64,000 nt of DNA. Source: Phoenix dactylifera. Its lineage: Eukaryota > Streptophyta > Magnoliopsida > Arecales > Arecaceae. Shown piece by piece: positions 12,001-24,797 of the stretch. Each line of letters begins with the position of its first letter. Within the stretch, counting starts at the first letter, position 1. The DNA is taken from the NCBI RefSeq assembly GCF_009389715.1, contig NC_052403.1, positions 13,075,174 to 13,139,173 on the forward strand, given 5' to 3'. Below the pieces are notes generated by a model. That model saw only the letters and a program-made list of their open reading frames with translations, was not told the DNA's origin and did not search any database. A program made the position numbers and the translations under genes.

Positions 12001-12999
12001 TTTTTTTGGTAAGGAGGAGATCAATGACAATATTGGAAAAATGTTTCATGGAAATGATCTAAAGAGTCCTAGTATCAAGTCACCAGCTTGATAATATGAC
12101 TTAATCAGCTACAAGTATTTATGCTGTTTCTCTTTTCATTCTTCGGGCACTCTAGTAATCCTCATGTACCTATCATATATATGCATGCATGTATGTGTTT
12201 GTGTGTGTGTGTGTGTACATGTCGCTGTATGCAAGCATGTCAGCATGCATGCACATGTGCATTAATGCATGCTTTGGCATGCTCCATACAAACATAAATG
12301 ATTGCGGCCTACATAGTTGAATAAATGATTGGTCATCATTTGAAATCGACTGCTGAAAGATACTGCAACCATACAAACATAATGCAAGGAACTATTAAAC
12401 AAGCACATTTACTGGATTGCGGCCTACAGAGTTGAATTTGAAAGAAATAGTAGGAGCTTTAGAAAAATTGCATGAGATCAGTTAAAAGCTAAAGGGAAAA
12501 ATTTTAGGTGTTATATGACTCACCAACACAAACATACTGTATTGCACAGTTTTGCAATTAGAACCCAAATTGGTAGTAGCCATTGCCAATCTAAGCCGAC
12601 TTTTAACACTGGTGCCATTTTATGGCTGTGCTAAAAGGGTTATTGGAGAATACTGCTGTTCCATCTGTTCTATTTTCTCCTTTTTTCCCCCTTTTTTTTT
12701 TTCATGTAACCATGCCTCATCAGTACTGGTCCTCTTGTCGCAGATGAAGGGCCGCAATGTTGTTTGACTAGTGTTCTTCTGAAATCAAAGGTAAGTGAAT
12801 TGCAAGAATGACTTTTTACTTTATATACTGTTTTTTATAATGTGTCTTTTCACTTTGACATATTGTGCTTCTATATCTGAGATGTCTGATTTGCATTATT
12901 TGTCAGCCTGAAAACCCAGATGGCTTTGTCTGGCTGCATGTCCATCAGACATGGCTTGAAGGATATGAGGCGAAGGATCAACATGCCTGGGTGTTGTAG
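9064..12999 (+). CDS. SPP: Sucrose-phosphate phosphatase (sucrose-6-phosphate phosphohydrolase)
   Basis: This enzyme hydrolyses sucrose-6-phosphate to sucrose, the last step of cytosolic sucrose synthesis, and acts after sucrose-phosphate synthase. Coding exons: 9064-9123, 9212-9511, 9626-9727, 9892-10086, 10191-10481, 10834-11020, 12744-12790, 12907-12999. All have GT-AG introns and consistent phases and give 424 aa, the usual length for plant SPP. The N-terminal HAD phosphatase domain has VSDLDHT (nucleophile Asp15, acid/base Asp17), FSTGRS (51-55), GAGKGQAL (Lys176) and CGDSGNDAE (Asp202, Asp206). From about residue 260 the plant SPP C-terminal domain follows, with conserved [13 protein letters not shown] and VHQTW. 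There is no signal peptide. The start is supported by the family N-terminus [17 protein letters not shown]. No break is seen, so the gene should be functional. Confidence 0.97.
11701..11818. repeat. 59-bp tandem duplication in SPP intron 6
   Basis: Two copies of a 59-bp unit starting GTGTTGAAGGAAGGGAATTG (11701 and 11760) differ at a few positions near their right ends. They lie within the 1.7-kb intron 11021-12743. No gene is recognised in that intron; a T/G-rich microsatellite follows at about 12190-12220. Confidence 0.85.
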
Positions 13000-14607
13000 G
13001 TTATGCATTTTTCCCACTAACTGCGGGAGAATTTTATCTGATTAACATATAATAATTATGGACTAGAATAATGCTCTATTTTGGAGTCATTTTTTCCAGT
13101 TATGCTGTGTTGGAGCTGTTCAGAGAACTTTCTAATATTTCTTCAATTTGTGGATGTAAAGTTGCTCTTGGAATCTTATATTTTCTGAGGAATTCTGTGA
13201 GAATGGTATTAACAATACCATCTCGATTGTTTTACATCACTGTTTGAGAAGGCTTATTTTAAGAACACATTATTGTGTGCCGTTTTTAGTTAGCAATCTA
13301 AAATGTTCAAATATCAGAAATTTGATGGGGATTCTGAATCCTAGAAGGACCAAACTTTTCATTGCTTACTGTGATGGTGCTTTGTATCTTTTAACTGCAC
13401 AATGGACCTAAAGCTACGCACCTGCTAAAATCTCATTTAAATCTAAATTGGTTCTGCTTGTTGGCCTAAATCCCAGCCTGGTGGTCTTTTTTTTTTGCCA
13501 TAGGATTCAAGCTAGGGTGCTGTTGGGTTAATATGGCGCATGCTTAAATGAACTTTCTAATCTATAAATCTAATAGAAAATTCAGCTATAATAGAAAATT
13601 CAGCTCAATTTCTGCTAGGTTCTTTGGACAAACCTTAATTTTTTCCCGCCTTTGTCTTCCTTCGGGACGATCCTATTGCATCAATTTTTCACTTCTACAT
13701 AGAATTGAGAGTTGAGCAAAGAAAAAGCATTGATTGTTTGATGTCTGCTTGCACTCTTTTGAGAGTTCACCAAGTAAGTATCCTTTCTAACTTGAGCAAT
13801 GTAGGCCGTAACCAAAAATAGGAGAGAAACTAGGAGACAATTTGGATAGCAATTTTATCAAAAAGCGGTTTTTTATGGCTTTGTTTGGACAATCCAACGG
13901 GATTTGAGCTAAATTTGTTGTTGGATTAGTCGATTGCAGAGTCCATTTAAGCATGGTCCGTATCAACCCAACTCTTCTCCCTTCTCCTTTTCGCCCAAGT
14001 TGGAATCCTATAAGAAGATAAAAAGATCTCCATAGGTCCTATTCTTCCCGTAGACCAACAGGTCCACGAGTTAGGATTTAGGCTAGAACTTCTTTGGATT
14101 TTTAGAAGATGCTAGGCTAGATGAGTCAACATGCCAATATTTCTCCAAAATAAGCACCAACTATGAAGAAATTATTAGATAGGCCCAGTCCTATGGATCG
14201 AGCCAATAGTCACTCGGCACATCAATCCCTCATTGTATCTAAACCCTTCAAAATAGGGGTGGGAAGTCCATGTAAGTCTGGTCCATGTCAACCCTTCCTT
14301 CATGGGTTTTGTTTTTCTCGTAGACCAACAAACCCATAAGTTAGAATCTAGTTTGGGACTTGGGTGGATCTTTAGAGGATGGCCGGCTAGACGAAGATGA
14401 TCGGGCCAAACAAGCCCTAATGTTCATTTTCCTTCTAATTTTAGGATAGAACTTCATGTGGACTCGGGCGTTCGTTCACAGTACAAGGCTCACGTCGTGT
14501 CCCGAGAATCACGTGCGTTTCACGTGTCCATCCTCGGACGCGGAATTTCGTCCGCCGCGGATATTCAAATTTGAGACGACGTCCCTGCCACGGTTCCGAG
14601 GGGCGAA
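13000..14607. other. Intergenic region between SPP and the p31comet gene
   Basis: No coding region is supported. It holds the SPP 3' UTR and, at about 13935-14125 and 14245-14410, two diverged copies of one segment (AGTCCAT.TAAG..TGGTCC in both, and a shared GTAGACCAACA). The last 160 bases are GC-rich and are probably promoter and 5' UTR of the next gene. Confidence 0.5.
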
Positions 14608-17600
14608 ATGGAATCGAGCGGGGAAGGTGGCGGAGTCGGGTTAAGGTTTACAGAGATCGAGACAGCTGCCGATGGCTTGGGAAGATCTGAAATCTTTCAC
14701 ATCGTCAAGGAGATCCTCGGTTTCGTCCTCTACATGCACCAACAGATCCCTTCGTAAGCCCTTCAGGCTTCAGAACCCTAACCCCCCCTCTCTCTCTCTC
14801 AATCGAGGCCCCTTTTCGTCTGATTTTGGCTCATTCTTTGTTGGATTGCTGGATCGTGGGTTTTGGAAGTCTTAATCGTTTTGACTGACGTTAGGGAAAA
14901 AAGAAATAAAAAAGAGAGTTTTTGTCGATCAATTGATGCCGAAAGCATGTTCGGTGAAAACGTTTCCATACATTCCGCTTAGTCAAAATTGTGCATTGTA
15001 CGCCATTGCTGGTATGAATGTTGAGACCAGCATGCCTTATCTCTTATCATTTATTGTTTTGGATAGACGAGAATTTCGCTTTATGTGTTTATGTGGGATC
15101 TTGGAATCTGTTCTCTAACTTCTCCACTACTTGAGATGTATCTTTCTTTGAGCGTTTTCTGCAGTTTACAGGAAAGTCCTGGATTCTTTATCTTATTGAG
15201 ATATTCGGTGGTTCATTGCACCTGAAAAGAAAAAAAAAGTTTTAAAGCAAGAAGAAGGAACTTTCAAAGGCCTTCTGAAGATTAAATCCTCAGGAACAAT
15301 GCAAGAAGCAATATAAGACACTAAATTAGAGCGATATCTCCACATGCTAATGGATGTCCTCATCAACATAATGAAGGAAATTTTATATCTAAACCCCTAC
15401 ATAAACTATTGTTAAAGGAGAACTTGAGGAATAAGTAAATACACATTCTCTAAATTTAGTAGTAGCCCCCTTCTTGCATACTGTGCTGAGATGGGAATCA
15501 GATACATTATGATCACATAAAACTCGATATGGCTTAGGTTTGTTCCCATCTTTAAATCAAATTAGTAACTAAGCTATTAAGATGCAAAATTCTTAATGTT
15601 ACCCTTGTCGATGATGTCTTTAAACGTTGTAAAACCTAGTGGACTGGGCCTGGTCCACTTGACTGACCCAGTTATTATTGGCCCAAGGCTTCACGTGCGA
15701 CGCACATGAGGGAGGATCGGGAGGAAGACTCCGGCTGGGAGTCTTCTTCCTCCCCGATCGCAATGGTGATCGAAATCCTATTGTAATCCAAAGATCGGCC
15801 GAAAAGGGCTGGAATTGCCTATTTAAAGACCTCTTTCGAGTTCACCCGAGATCCAATCGGCAATTCCAAGCTCCTCTTCCGGATCTTCTTCCTTGATTTG
15901 TCACCGAAAGGAGCCGCTGGACTACCTCGCCAGATCGAGGTAAGTTTTCCCCATCTTTTTCTCTCCCTCTCTTGATATTTTAGCAGTGATTTGCTGTAGA
16001 TTTGGACTGGTAAATTGCCGGAACTTCAATTCGAAACAAGGTGCCCTGTTTTGGCCCTGTTTTCTTCCAGGTTTTGCTGCTGCCGGGTTTGGCCGGGTTT
16101 TGGTGCCTGTTGGGACCCCCTAAGATTATGCAGCTGTTGGCCTAGGTGATCGACCGTGATCTTAGCCGAGATTCGTGTGGATTGATCTTTCTCGCTTCTT
16201 CTTCTTCTTCTTTACACCAGCCGGCCACTGTTGTCGGTGATGATTGCGACTGAGAGCTATCATGACCACCATTACCTGAGGCTAAGCCACCATGGGTTGC
16301 TACCCTCTTTGACCGAAGAGGAAAGGGAGAGACAGACTCTCCCCTCTTTTGGAAAAAAAAGAAGATAGTCTTTCTCTTCTTTCTCTCTCCTCCTCTTTCT
16401 TTCTCTTTTCTCTCTCTTTCTTTATTTTCTTTCTCTTTCTACTGGACTTTCTTTTTCTACTCTTTCTCTAGAGATGATTGATCCAGTAAGATACCTTTTT
16501 TCGTGATTTTGGATCAACCCTGATGAAGGGCCCTGATCCATAATCGACGGCAGCATGCGAATCCCCATCTTGGCATTTTCTAGACACTATTAGATTTGGT
16601 CACTTTCGATCTCTATTGAACATCTATACCCTAGTTCGAATATGATTAGATGAGTTTTGTCTTGATTAGACCAGCCGGGGTGTTGGGCACTTCTGCTTGG
16701 TCCGCCCTATGAGAGTATTGAATTAGAATTTTTATTTTTGGAATGATCATGATAAATTTTGTTAAAAATATAATTTTTAAATACCAGAATTTTAGAAAAT
16801 TTTTTGAAATTGATTGGACTGATACTTTGGATTCGCTCGCAAAATAAGTAATATTTTACTTTTTCTAAATTTATGGTCTAGTCCCATTCCATTCTCCTAT
16901 TCTGATCCTTTGATTGGAAAAAGGTAAATCCGGGTCTCTGCCCATTCCCTTGAAGCCAGGTATTCGTTTCTATCAGCAATCATTAACTTATTGTATTCAT
17001 GACTTTTGAGTGGTATTATTTATGATGCATGAATTTGATAGATAGTATATTATTACGAAATATGTTATTTTGGAATATTATAACAATATATGATCATATT
17101 ATGGATATGATCGATTAATTTTGACACTACATGATTTTAGAACTGAAATATAAAATCTAGAACTATTTGAATTTCGATCTGGCTATGTTGAGGATCCCGC
17201 CAATGAGGGATAATACGTTGGCACATGATTTGTCCTGAGGTTGTGTCCAAGATGATGAGTGACATACCGCAAGCAGATACACGATCCTAAAGAACTTTGC
17301 TGCAAGATGATGCCCAACTCGCCGTAAGAAAATTAGCCAGTGTTATGACCCTGCCACAGAGAAGATGTGGTCATAGCTCAAGATTGATAAGATGAATTGA
17401 ATATTTGAAAGAATTTGAATCTATGAACTAAAATTTAATATTTTAAGAAAGATTTGATTCGTATATTAGTACGGTATATATACTTATTTTCTACAAATTA
17501 TTATTCAATTGTTTGAACTTTGAATTGTCTAGCTAAAGTGATCATTGCTTACTGAGTTGTCTAGCTCATTATATGATTTCTTATTATTTTACAGATTTAG

Positions 17601-20600
17601 AGAACTAGCTTGATCGGGGTTTTCAATATGGGAGAGCGACTAGCAGAATTTTGGCACATATTATCTTAGATTAAAGTTCATTTAAATTGATGTATTACCT
17701 TAGAATAATATTAGAATTGTGTGATATTTAAATATTGAGTTAGTTATTGAAATAAAAGTTTGCATATTTTTATTTAAGGTTGTTCTGCTGTATGTTTATG
17801 ATATCATATTGAGATGTCCTGCATGCTTGTAGGGAGGGTTCCCTATGAGTATGCGATGGTTGACACAACCCTCAGTTCATGAATTGGGGTTGGGGACATG
17901 ACAAACGTGCTTCCATATTAGTTCATTGCAGTATCATAACCACTTTGTCCATGACCAGTTTTATTGGAGTCTCAACCTATATAACGACCAGGCACTGTTG
18001 ATACTCTATTTTGTCTTATCCTCCAAGAGTTTCTTGAGGCTTTCCTTATTCATGTTATATGTATTTTACTTCTTGTAAAGTTTCTAGTAAGGAAAGCCAC
18101 AATTGTATTGCTCCATCATTCTTAACAAAACATGTGGCTTGGTTGGTCTTCTTTGCCGAAGCACCATGGAGGCACTCTTCTGACCATACTCAAATTCTGA
18201 TGATTAAATTACTTTGACTGATGCCTTAGCTGGTCACACTGGGCATCATCATGTTGCATGTCTTGCATAGTGTGCTTGATTATATGTGAGAGTATCAAAT
18301 TTGTATATATATCTGAGGATGACTTGGTAGGAAGAGGTGCTTGCATTAGTGTTGGACAGTTAGAACTTGGGAAAAAGGAGAGGAAGACCTAAACCATCAC
18401 ACATGAATGTTATGAGACTTGTTATACCAGGGGCCTTAACATTAGAGGAGTTAAATGCAAAGAAGGATTCATATAACAAAACCCAAAAAATTAGGACAGA
18501 GCTTGTTGTTGCAGATTGATGGTTGTTATATGGTGTTTATTGGTTCAATTGATATAATGTGTGCGGTAGTTTGCTTCAGGAACATATATTTCAGGCTAAA
18601 GATAAATATGCAATATGGCATTTCTAATTTCAGATTGGAGAAGGGAATAATTTGAACAAAGTCATTTAAATTTAGCATATCTAATTACTTACATATCTAG
18701 CCTTTGATAACTCAAATGGGATAGGGTTTCTTTTTTATAGTTACTGATATACTAAAGTTTATGTAGTCAAAAATAGTTATGGTAAGCACCAATATGGCAT
18801 ATGCAATAATGGGGAACCAAAAAATTTTCCTTGCTGGTTTCCCAAACCTATATAAGCAAGTAAGCCATAAATGCCTGATCTTCTCAACTAAGATTTATGC
18901 GAGAGGTTGGTTCTTGAATGCTTGCTGAGTTTTTGGAGAATTCTGTACCCTATATTTTTATAACTTGATTATAAGGCGAGGATTATTTTCAAAATCAAAA
19001 AGTTTGATGTAGTTCCTTGAGCGGGGATACTTGGGAGTATGTTAGAAACTTGGAAATTGGAAATATAATATACATACTAAGGTTTCGATGTAAAGCATCT
19101 GAGTAAAGATTCATGTATTAAGTTTTTTTTTTTTAGTCCCCCTCTTACTCTTCTTTTTTCTTTTTAAAAAAAACATCCTTCCTTAACTTGGGTGTGATTT
19201 GTTTAAGTTTTCCTGCTTCATTTTGAAGAACATGTTCATCTCAATTTTAGGCTGCTTTTGAAGGCTTTCAGGATTCGATCTTTTTTCTTGATTTAAAGCT
19301 TTTGATTATATTGGATATTTTATATGAGTCAAGGGCTATAGAGGGCAGCTCTTGGCACAAGGATAAGGGTGCTCCTTCATGATCTGGGTGACACCAGTTG
19401 AAACATGGAAACAACTTCTCTGTGCATGGGGGTAAGGCTGCATATATCAAACTCTCTCCAGACCCTGTAGTGGCAGTAGCCTTGTGCATTGGGACACCCT
19501 TTATTTTTTATATGAGACAAGGGTTGAAGTGCTGGTTTGTACCAGTCCTCACTAGCTGTATCATCGAAAACTGGTATTTGGTATGCCCCTCGGTACCATA
19601 TCATATCAACATATGATAGTTGGTGTAGCCTTTTATTTTGCTGGCATCCAGTACCATGTTGGTACCCAACAGAGATACAGGTACCAGGACCATACCAGTA
19701 CTCAAGCTCTTGATATGAGGCGTGTGTTCGTTAGACGAAAAATGATCAAAATTGGAAACATAGAGGATGATAAGCCGAGAGAAAATTCTGTAGGAGTAGA
19801 ACCTCTAATTATATGATATCAGAGAACTTTTGGATTAGCACCACATAACCAAACATATAAATCTGTAAAAGCATAATTTGTTATTTCAAATTTAAAAAGC
19901 ACATAACTTTATGAATTGTTATGATCTTTAATTATGTCCAAACACGCTTATCGTTTCTAACATATAAAAGTTGTTATTCAAATAAAACTTTGCAATTTTT
20001 GAAAGAATAGTAAAAGTTTTATTAATCTGCAATCTTTGGATATCATCAGCAAATCAGCAACCAGAGCATAAAAGTTCCTTGATAGCCTCAGTTATGCTCT
20101 CCAAGATGGTTAAAGAGCTTTTTAATGTTAGCAAGCATGAAATTCTGCATCTATTTGAATATGTGTTCGTCATAATTATTCTTGTTGCCTTTCACAGAAT
20201 TGCAATAGTTAAATTTGAATATGAGTTGAAATATTTTATAATGTTCCTGGTGTCACCTTTCCAGGATTTTGCAGCACCTTGAAAATGAATATGATACTCT
20301 AAAAGAAGATCATAAAAGCTTGGTATGTTAACAATCTCTCAGTATTAAAATGTTTGGGATGTAATATTCAGATCATGATAGCATCTGGTTTCAGGAGGAG
20401 ACAGTTTTAGCACCTACAGAATCAAAGGCATCTTTTCAGAGGAAGCATAACTTAAGAAAAAGAGAGGTGAAACAGGGAATCAAGAGGCTGGAAAAATTGA
20501 TGAATTCCATTTCTAGTTTACTTTCTGCTCTTCAAGAGGCACTTGATGAAATGCCTAACATCCAGGGAGTTACTATGGTTCTTGGAGCAAGTCCTCTACG

Positions 20601-22020
20601 ACCTCAACATGTTTACCAGATGTTATTTTTCCATGGGAAATTTGATTCTGGAAGTGCAAAGGACAGCACCAAAAGTAAAGTTGCTGACGCTCTTGCAAGA
20701 AAGGTTGATTTCTCTTACTGCGATATTCTCTGTTCCATCATGGAAAATGGTTTTCCCTTATGTTAACTTTGAACTATGAACAGGCTATTCGGGCCCTAAT
20801 AACAAGTGGTGCAGGAAGTTCTTCCTATGCAGGTTTTTTTTTTGGTGACATGTCATTTTTATTTAATGCAAAAGATTAATCAAACTCTGTTTTGAAAAGT
20901 TTTTATTATTTGTAGGCCCATCTAAATTGTTCTTGCTGGTCAAAAGTTCGAATACCTTCAACTTACCCCTGTATTTCCTGCCCAAGCGTGATTTCCGATA
21001 CAGCAAGAAGGTATTATTGTTTACAAGACAATTTCTTGTGTTCTAGCATTTCTATGCTCACGTTCTCTCATAGTTGTGCATCTATAGAAGTTTCCTCATT
21101 CTGTAGCAACATTACAGATTGCACCATTCAACTTGAATATAAAGTGTAAGATTCCAGATCAAGTCATCAATGATTCACAACATACTTCAAAGGTTGCTAG
21201 TTCCCCTTGCCTCTCAGATTCCAGTCTGAATGATGCCATCTGGTATTTATCTCACTTGTGACTTTCAATTATTGTTGCATGATCTAAATGTGTTCTGTGT
21301 AGTTTGAGAATTCTTTTCCTTCCAGCAACTTGGCACAAAACAGAGAGGATGCGCCTTTTTGTACTTTGGAAGCATTGCGACATCTTTTATTTATGATAAT
21401 AGATCGAATTTACATACTCTTAGGATACCAAAGGAAAAAGAAATTTGATGTCTTTTGGATATAACTTTCTCATCAGATGTGGGTGCATCTTTGCAGTTTT
21501 AAACTCAGGTTGAAGTTTAGGTTCTCAAATCACAGGAAACAAGGATGCTATAACTTCTTATGGTAGAAACCAACTAACCTGTCTTTGCTGGCAATCCTAT
21601 CTGTACCCATCTATTGCAGGTTAGGATGAGATGATTTTTGAATGGAGGCAAAATCTAATTTCAAAAAGTTAGAATCTAGGCATAATACAAGTTGGATGAT
21701 AAGTTCTATCTTACAGTTGCCATGTTGTCTAGTTAGACTAGTTTATCATTACCTTGTTGCTCTAAAGAATAAATATAAATAATTTCAACTATTGATGTTT
21801 GGATGTTGAACAAGAACTTACTTCATTAGTCAGGTATATATATATATATATATATTTTGTTCAGCAGTCCACTGACAGAGCTTACATCACCTGCTCCATT
21901 CACCTGCTCCATTCAAATATTATTTAAGCATAAATATTAACTTGTTTTGATTCTTATTCTAGGTTCCAGTGCAGACATATAATTAAGGGTTTGGCTTGTA
22001 AGACCCCAATAGAATGTTGA
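14608..22020 (+). CDS. P31comet: p31comet-like protein (MAD2L1-binding protein family)
   Basis: Exons 14608-14753, 20265-20322, 20395-20703, 20784-20832, 20916-21010, 21118-21242 and 21963-22020 join with consistent phases and GT-AG sites into 279 aa, close to the 274 aa of human p31comet. In order one sees VKEILGFVLYMHQQIPSILQ (about 33-53), which matches the family's first helix, a basic KRLEKLMNSISSLLSALQE helix, the block VTMVLGASPLRPQHVYQM, and a C-terminal WFQCRHIIKGL like the family's terminal strand. p31comet has a HORMA-like fold, binds Mad2-type HORMA proteins and helps TRIP13/PCH2 remodel them; in rice it acts in meiosis. The function here is inferred from those landmarks. Intron 1 is 5.5 kb and includes a solo LTR. 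An alternative reading through 21242 would stop after 8 codons and lose the C-terminal strand, so splicing there is preferred. Confidence 0.85.
15628..17903 (+). mobile_element. Solo LTR of a gypsy-type retrotransposon in p31comet intron 1
   Basis: A 2,276-bp segment begins TGTAAAACC and ends GGGACATGACA. It is flanked on both sides by the 5-bp direct repeat AACGT (15623-15627 and 17904-17908). There are no internal protein-coding domains, PBS or PPT, so it is a solo LTR rather than a full element. The orientation is a guess from a TATTTAAAG box at 15820-15828. A strong CT-rich tract lies at 16370-16445. It accounts for about 40% of the intron. Confidence 0.8.
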
Positions 22021-24723
22021 GAGGCTGGAATCGGCATGTCATATCAGATTGCTGGCGTGTTGCTTCTGTTCCTTTCCAGTTTTCCTCTTTACTAGTTTTG
22101 GATGAGCTGAAGGAAACGACTACAAAACACTTGCTTGATTGAATTCTCCAAATAGAGGTTTGTGCTTCTGTACATGTTCTTCTGGGGTAAAAAGGATTTG
22201 ATGCAGCATATTGTAGTGATCGAGAATTTCATTCTCTGGTGTATCGTCGCCTTACATATGTAGGAGGATTGAGGCATTAAAGCATTGTCATAAATCCTTG
22301 GGACTTTGTAACTACTTGTTTTGAAGTAGGGACAGCATACCACATAAGCTTCTTATCATGTTAGTTGCTATATAGCTTGATTCATCTCTTATCCTTATTA
22401 GTACAAGCACCATCGAAAGGAGTTCAGATCCTCTCCGAAGAGGAGAGCATGCGATCAGGTTAAGAAAGGAAAAATAAAACTAATTAGCTGTACCAGCGAA
22501 TATTTATGAGGTGAATTTATGAATTAGGGGTGTGCAAATCAGGTGGAAGGTTATTCAAGGCATAGGTAAGTTGCAGGTTTTGCTCCTTTTCTATAAGTTG
22601 CTGTCAAGTATTTGATTCCATTTTGTAACTAATCAGTAGTTACCATGGATTTCATTGAAGTTTTCTCCTCTCCATACGTTACTCGTATTGAATGTGATGA
22701 TGTGTTATACTTCTCAAGCTGTAAACGAAGGAATGCCAGCTTCTGCTTGGGCTTTCTTCTGACATTAGTTTGCGGTCTGGTGTCAATGCTCCATAGATTC
22801 TCTGCTTGTCTTCTAAAGAGTGCTCCAAGGCTCACATTGTCTTATTTAATGCTCTATTTAGGTGAGATCACATTAATCTATATCGAACTAGATTGAGGTA
22901 AAAAGCCATCCATTGTGCATCTTCTCATGTCCTGATAAGCATGCCTGAGGTCAGGTGGTCCAAGACTTAGAAGTACGAGAACAATTTTGGTCTCAAATGA
23001 TGCACCGTACCTATCAGCACAGTAAGTATGCAAGGAAGCACTTGAAGCCATAAGATGAATGATTCCAATGTAGTTTCTAGCTTCAGCTAATTGATGATAT
23101 TTTCAATGAACCTATCAGCTGGAAGATTGACCATGTTCTATAGCATTCTAGTTCTCTCTCTCAAACCCAATCTTCATAATCTCAACTCCATTCTTAGGTC
23201 ATTTCCATCTATTGTTATCCAGACTGCGACCATATGCTTTGGGATTGAAATCCCACCCAAGGACGGACCTAAATTTGGGTCCAAGCTGCATCCTAATCAG
23301 GTGAAATCCAAACTCATATCCTCCACCTCTTTTTTCGATGCTGCCCTGCTATCTCCTCTGATGTGAATTGTCTCAGTTCTGTGTGTTTTAGTGTCTTTGC
23401 ATTTGTACTGATGCTGGTTTCTCTTTTTTTTTTTTTTGGTAAAAATGCTGGTTTCTCATTGGAGTCGTATGTTATCAATGATACTATGTTATTCAATCTG
23501 CATTAATGTTTTTGCTTTGATAAGGTTAGCTAAATTATACTAGTCATTTTAGAAGGGGCAGTCTTCCTGTCCTTGCTTTGACTAGTCTTCCTCGTCTAAC
23601 TTTACTAGGCAACTATTTTAGCTAACCAGAGAGAGTGGGGCATTAAAAGGGAGAAAATAGGGGACAGAAGACTGCCTCCATAGAGAGGGGAAAGAGAGAG
23701 AGGTGGGGGGAAGGAGAAGGGATTCGGTGGCCAGCTGAAGCCAACTGATCTCTAAAGAGGGTGAGCTGCCATGAAAGCCTTCTCGAGAGGATCCTAGGAT
23801 GTTGGTTCCTTTCAAAGTGAAATTTTCGATCTTTTTCTCTATTTCACCATCGTATTTGTATTAGGCATGTAATAGTTGGTATCGAAAGTGAAGGTTTGCG
23901 TGTCATGGATAACTAATTTTATGAAAGAAAGAGTTTGATCACTTTATTATAGGTCGTATGTTTATTAAAGCTCATGATAATGGTAATAATACAATAAGTT
24001 ATTTTTATTATTTGAGTTTCAAATTTTAATGCAAATATGTAAAATATTTAAAATCAATATTCTTTCCCACCACCATCTTCTCCAAAATATGTATTTTAGA
24101 GAGACAAGGAGTTTTTTTTTTTCTTTTTCTAGAAAATTTTTCTTCTTGGGATTACATGATTAGTGGAGAATATAGGTTAACCAATAATACGATGCAATAT
24201 AATTTAGGAAGATAATAATATTTAGTATTTAACATACATTTAAAAAGAACGGAAACAAAAATATAATATCTGTTTTATTTATTATTTAAAATTATTGTTA
24301 TTTTAAGCAACTATTTTGTTTTAATTTTTGCAAGGAGAATGGACTTAATTTTTCTGATGTGATAAGTGCAGAACAGCTAAACTCATAATTAAGACCAAGT
24401 ACAATACATGAAGATAAAAATATTTAATATTTAAAATTCAACAAAATTAGGCAAAACGAAATATAGTTTTTGTTTTTATGTCATGGTATATGTAAGGACA
24501 TCAAAAAGATAAGGACATTTATTGTTAAATATAACAAAATAACTTAAAAATATATTTTTATTTGATACTATCTCCAAATTTTTAAGAAAAATGTTGATTA
24601 TTTTGTTTGTTTTTATTTTTTGATTATTTTATTTTTCAAGTTTTTAAATTGTTTATTTTGTTTCAGATAAAAGTATTGTATTTTAAAAGATAATTTAAAA
24701 ACAAAGTAGAAGGAAATATAAAT
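22021..24723. other. Intergenic, mostly AT-rich
   Basis: This holds the p31comet 3' UTR and about 2.5 kb in which no gene is seen. Short open frames here have no family landmarks. From about 23,880 on the sequence is strongly AT-rich. Confidence 0.5.
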
Positions 24724-24747
24724 CGCTAGAGGAAGGGCTTGAACCTT

Positions 24748-24780
<33 letters not shown>

Positions 24781-24797
24781 AACTGAGCTACTCCAGC
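24724..24797 (-). tRNA. tRNA-Asn (anticodon GUU)
   Basis: The minus strand folds as a complete cloverleaf. It has a 7-bp acceptor stem GCTGGAG/CTCTAGC with one G-U pair, D arm GCTC...GAGC, anticodon arm TGTGG-CTGTTAA-CCACA with anticodon GTT, variable loop AGGTC, T arm GAAGG-TTCAAGC-CCTTC, and discriminator G. The length is 74 with no intron. CCA is not encoded, as expected for a nuclear gene. A T5 run about 22 bases downstream (complement of 24697-24701) may end Pol III transcription. The 3' end matches the PBS of both LTR elements in the window. Confidence 0.97.

Noticed and set aside
11616..12030. Minus-strand frames in SPP intron 6 as a possible old retroelement gene
   Set aside because: No recognisable domain; the frames coincide with the 59-bp duplication.
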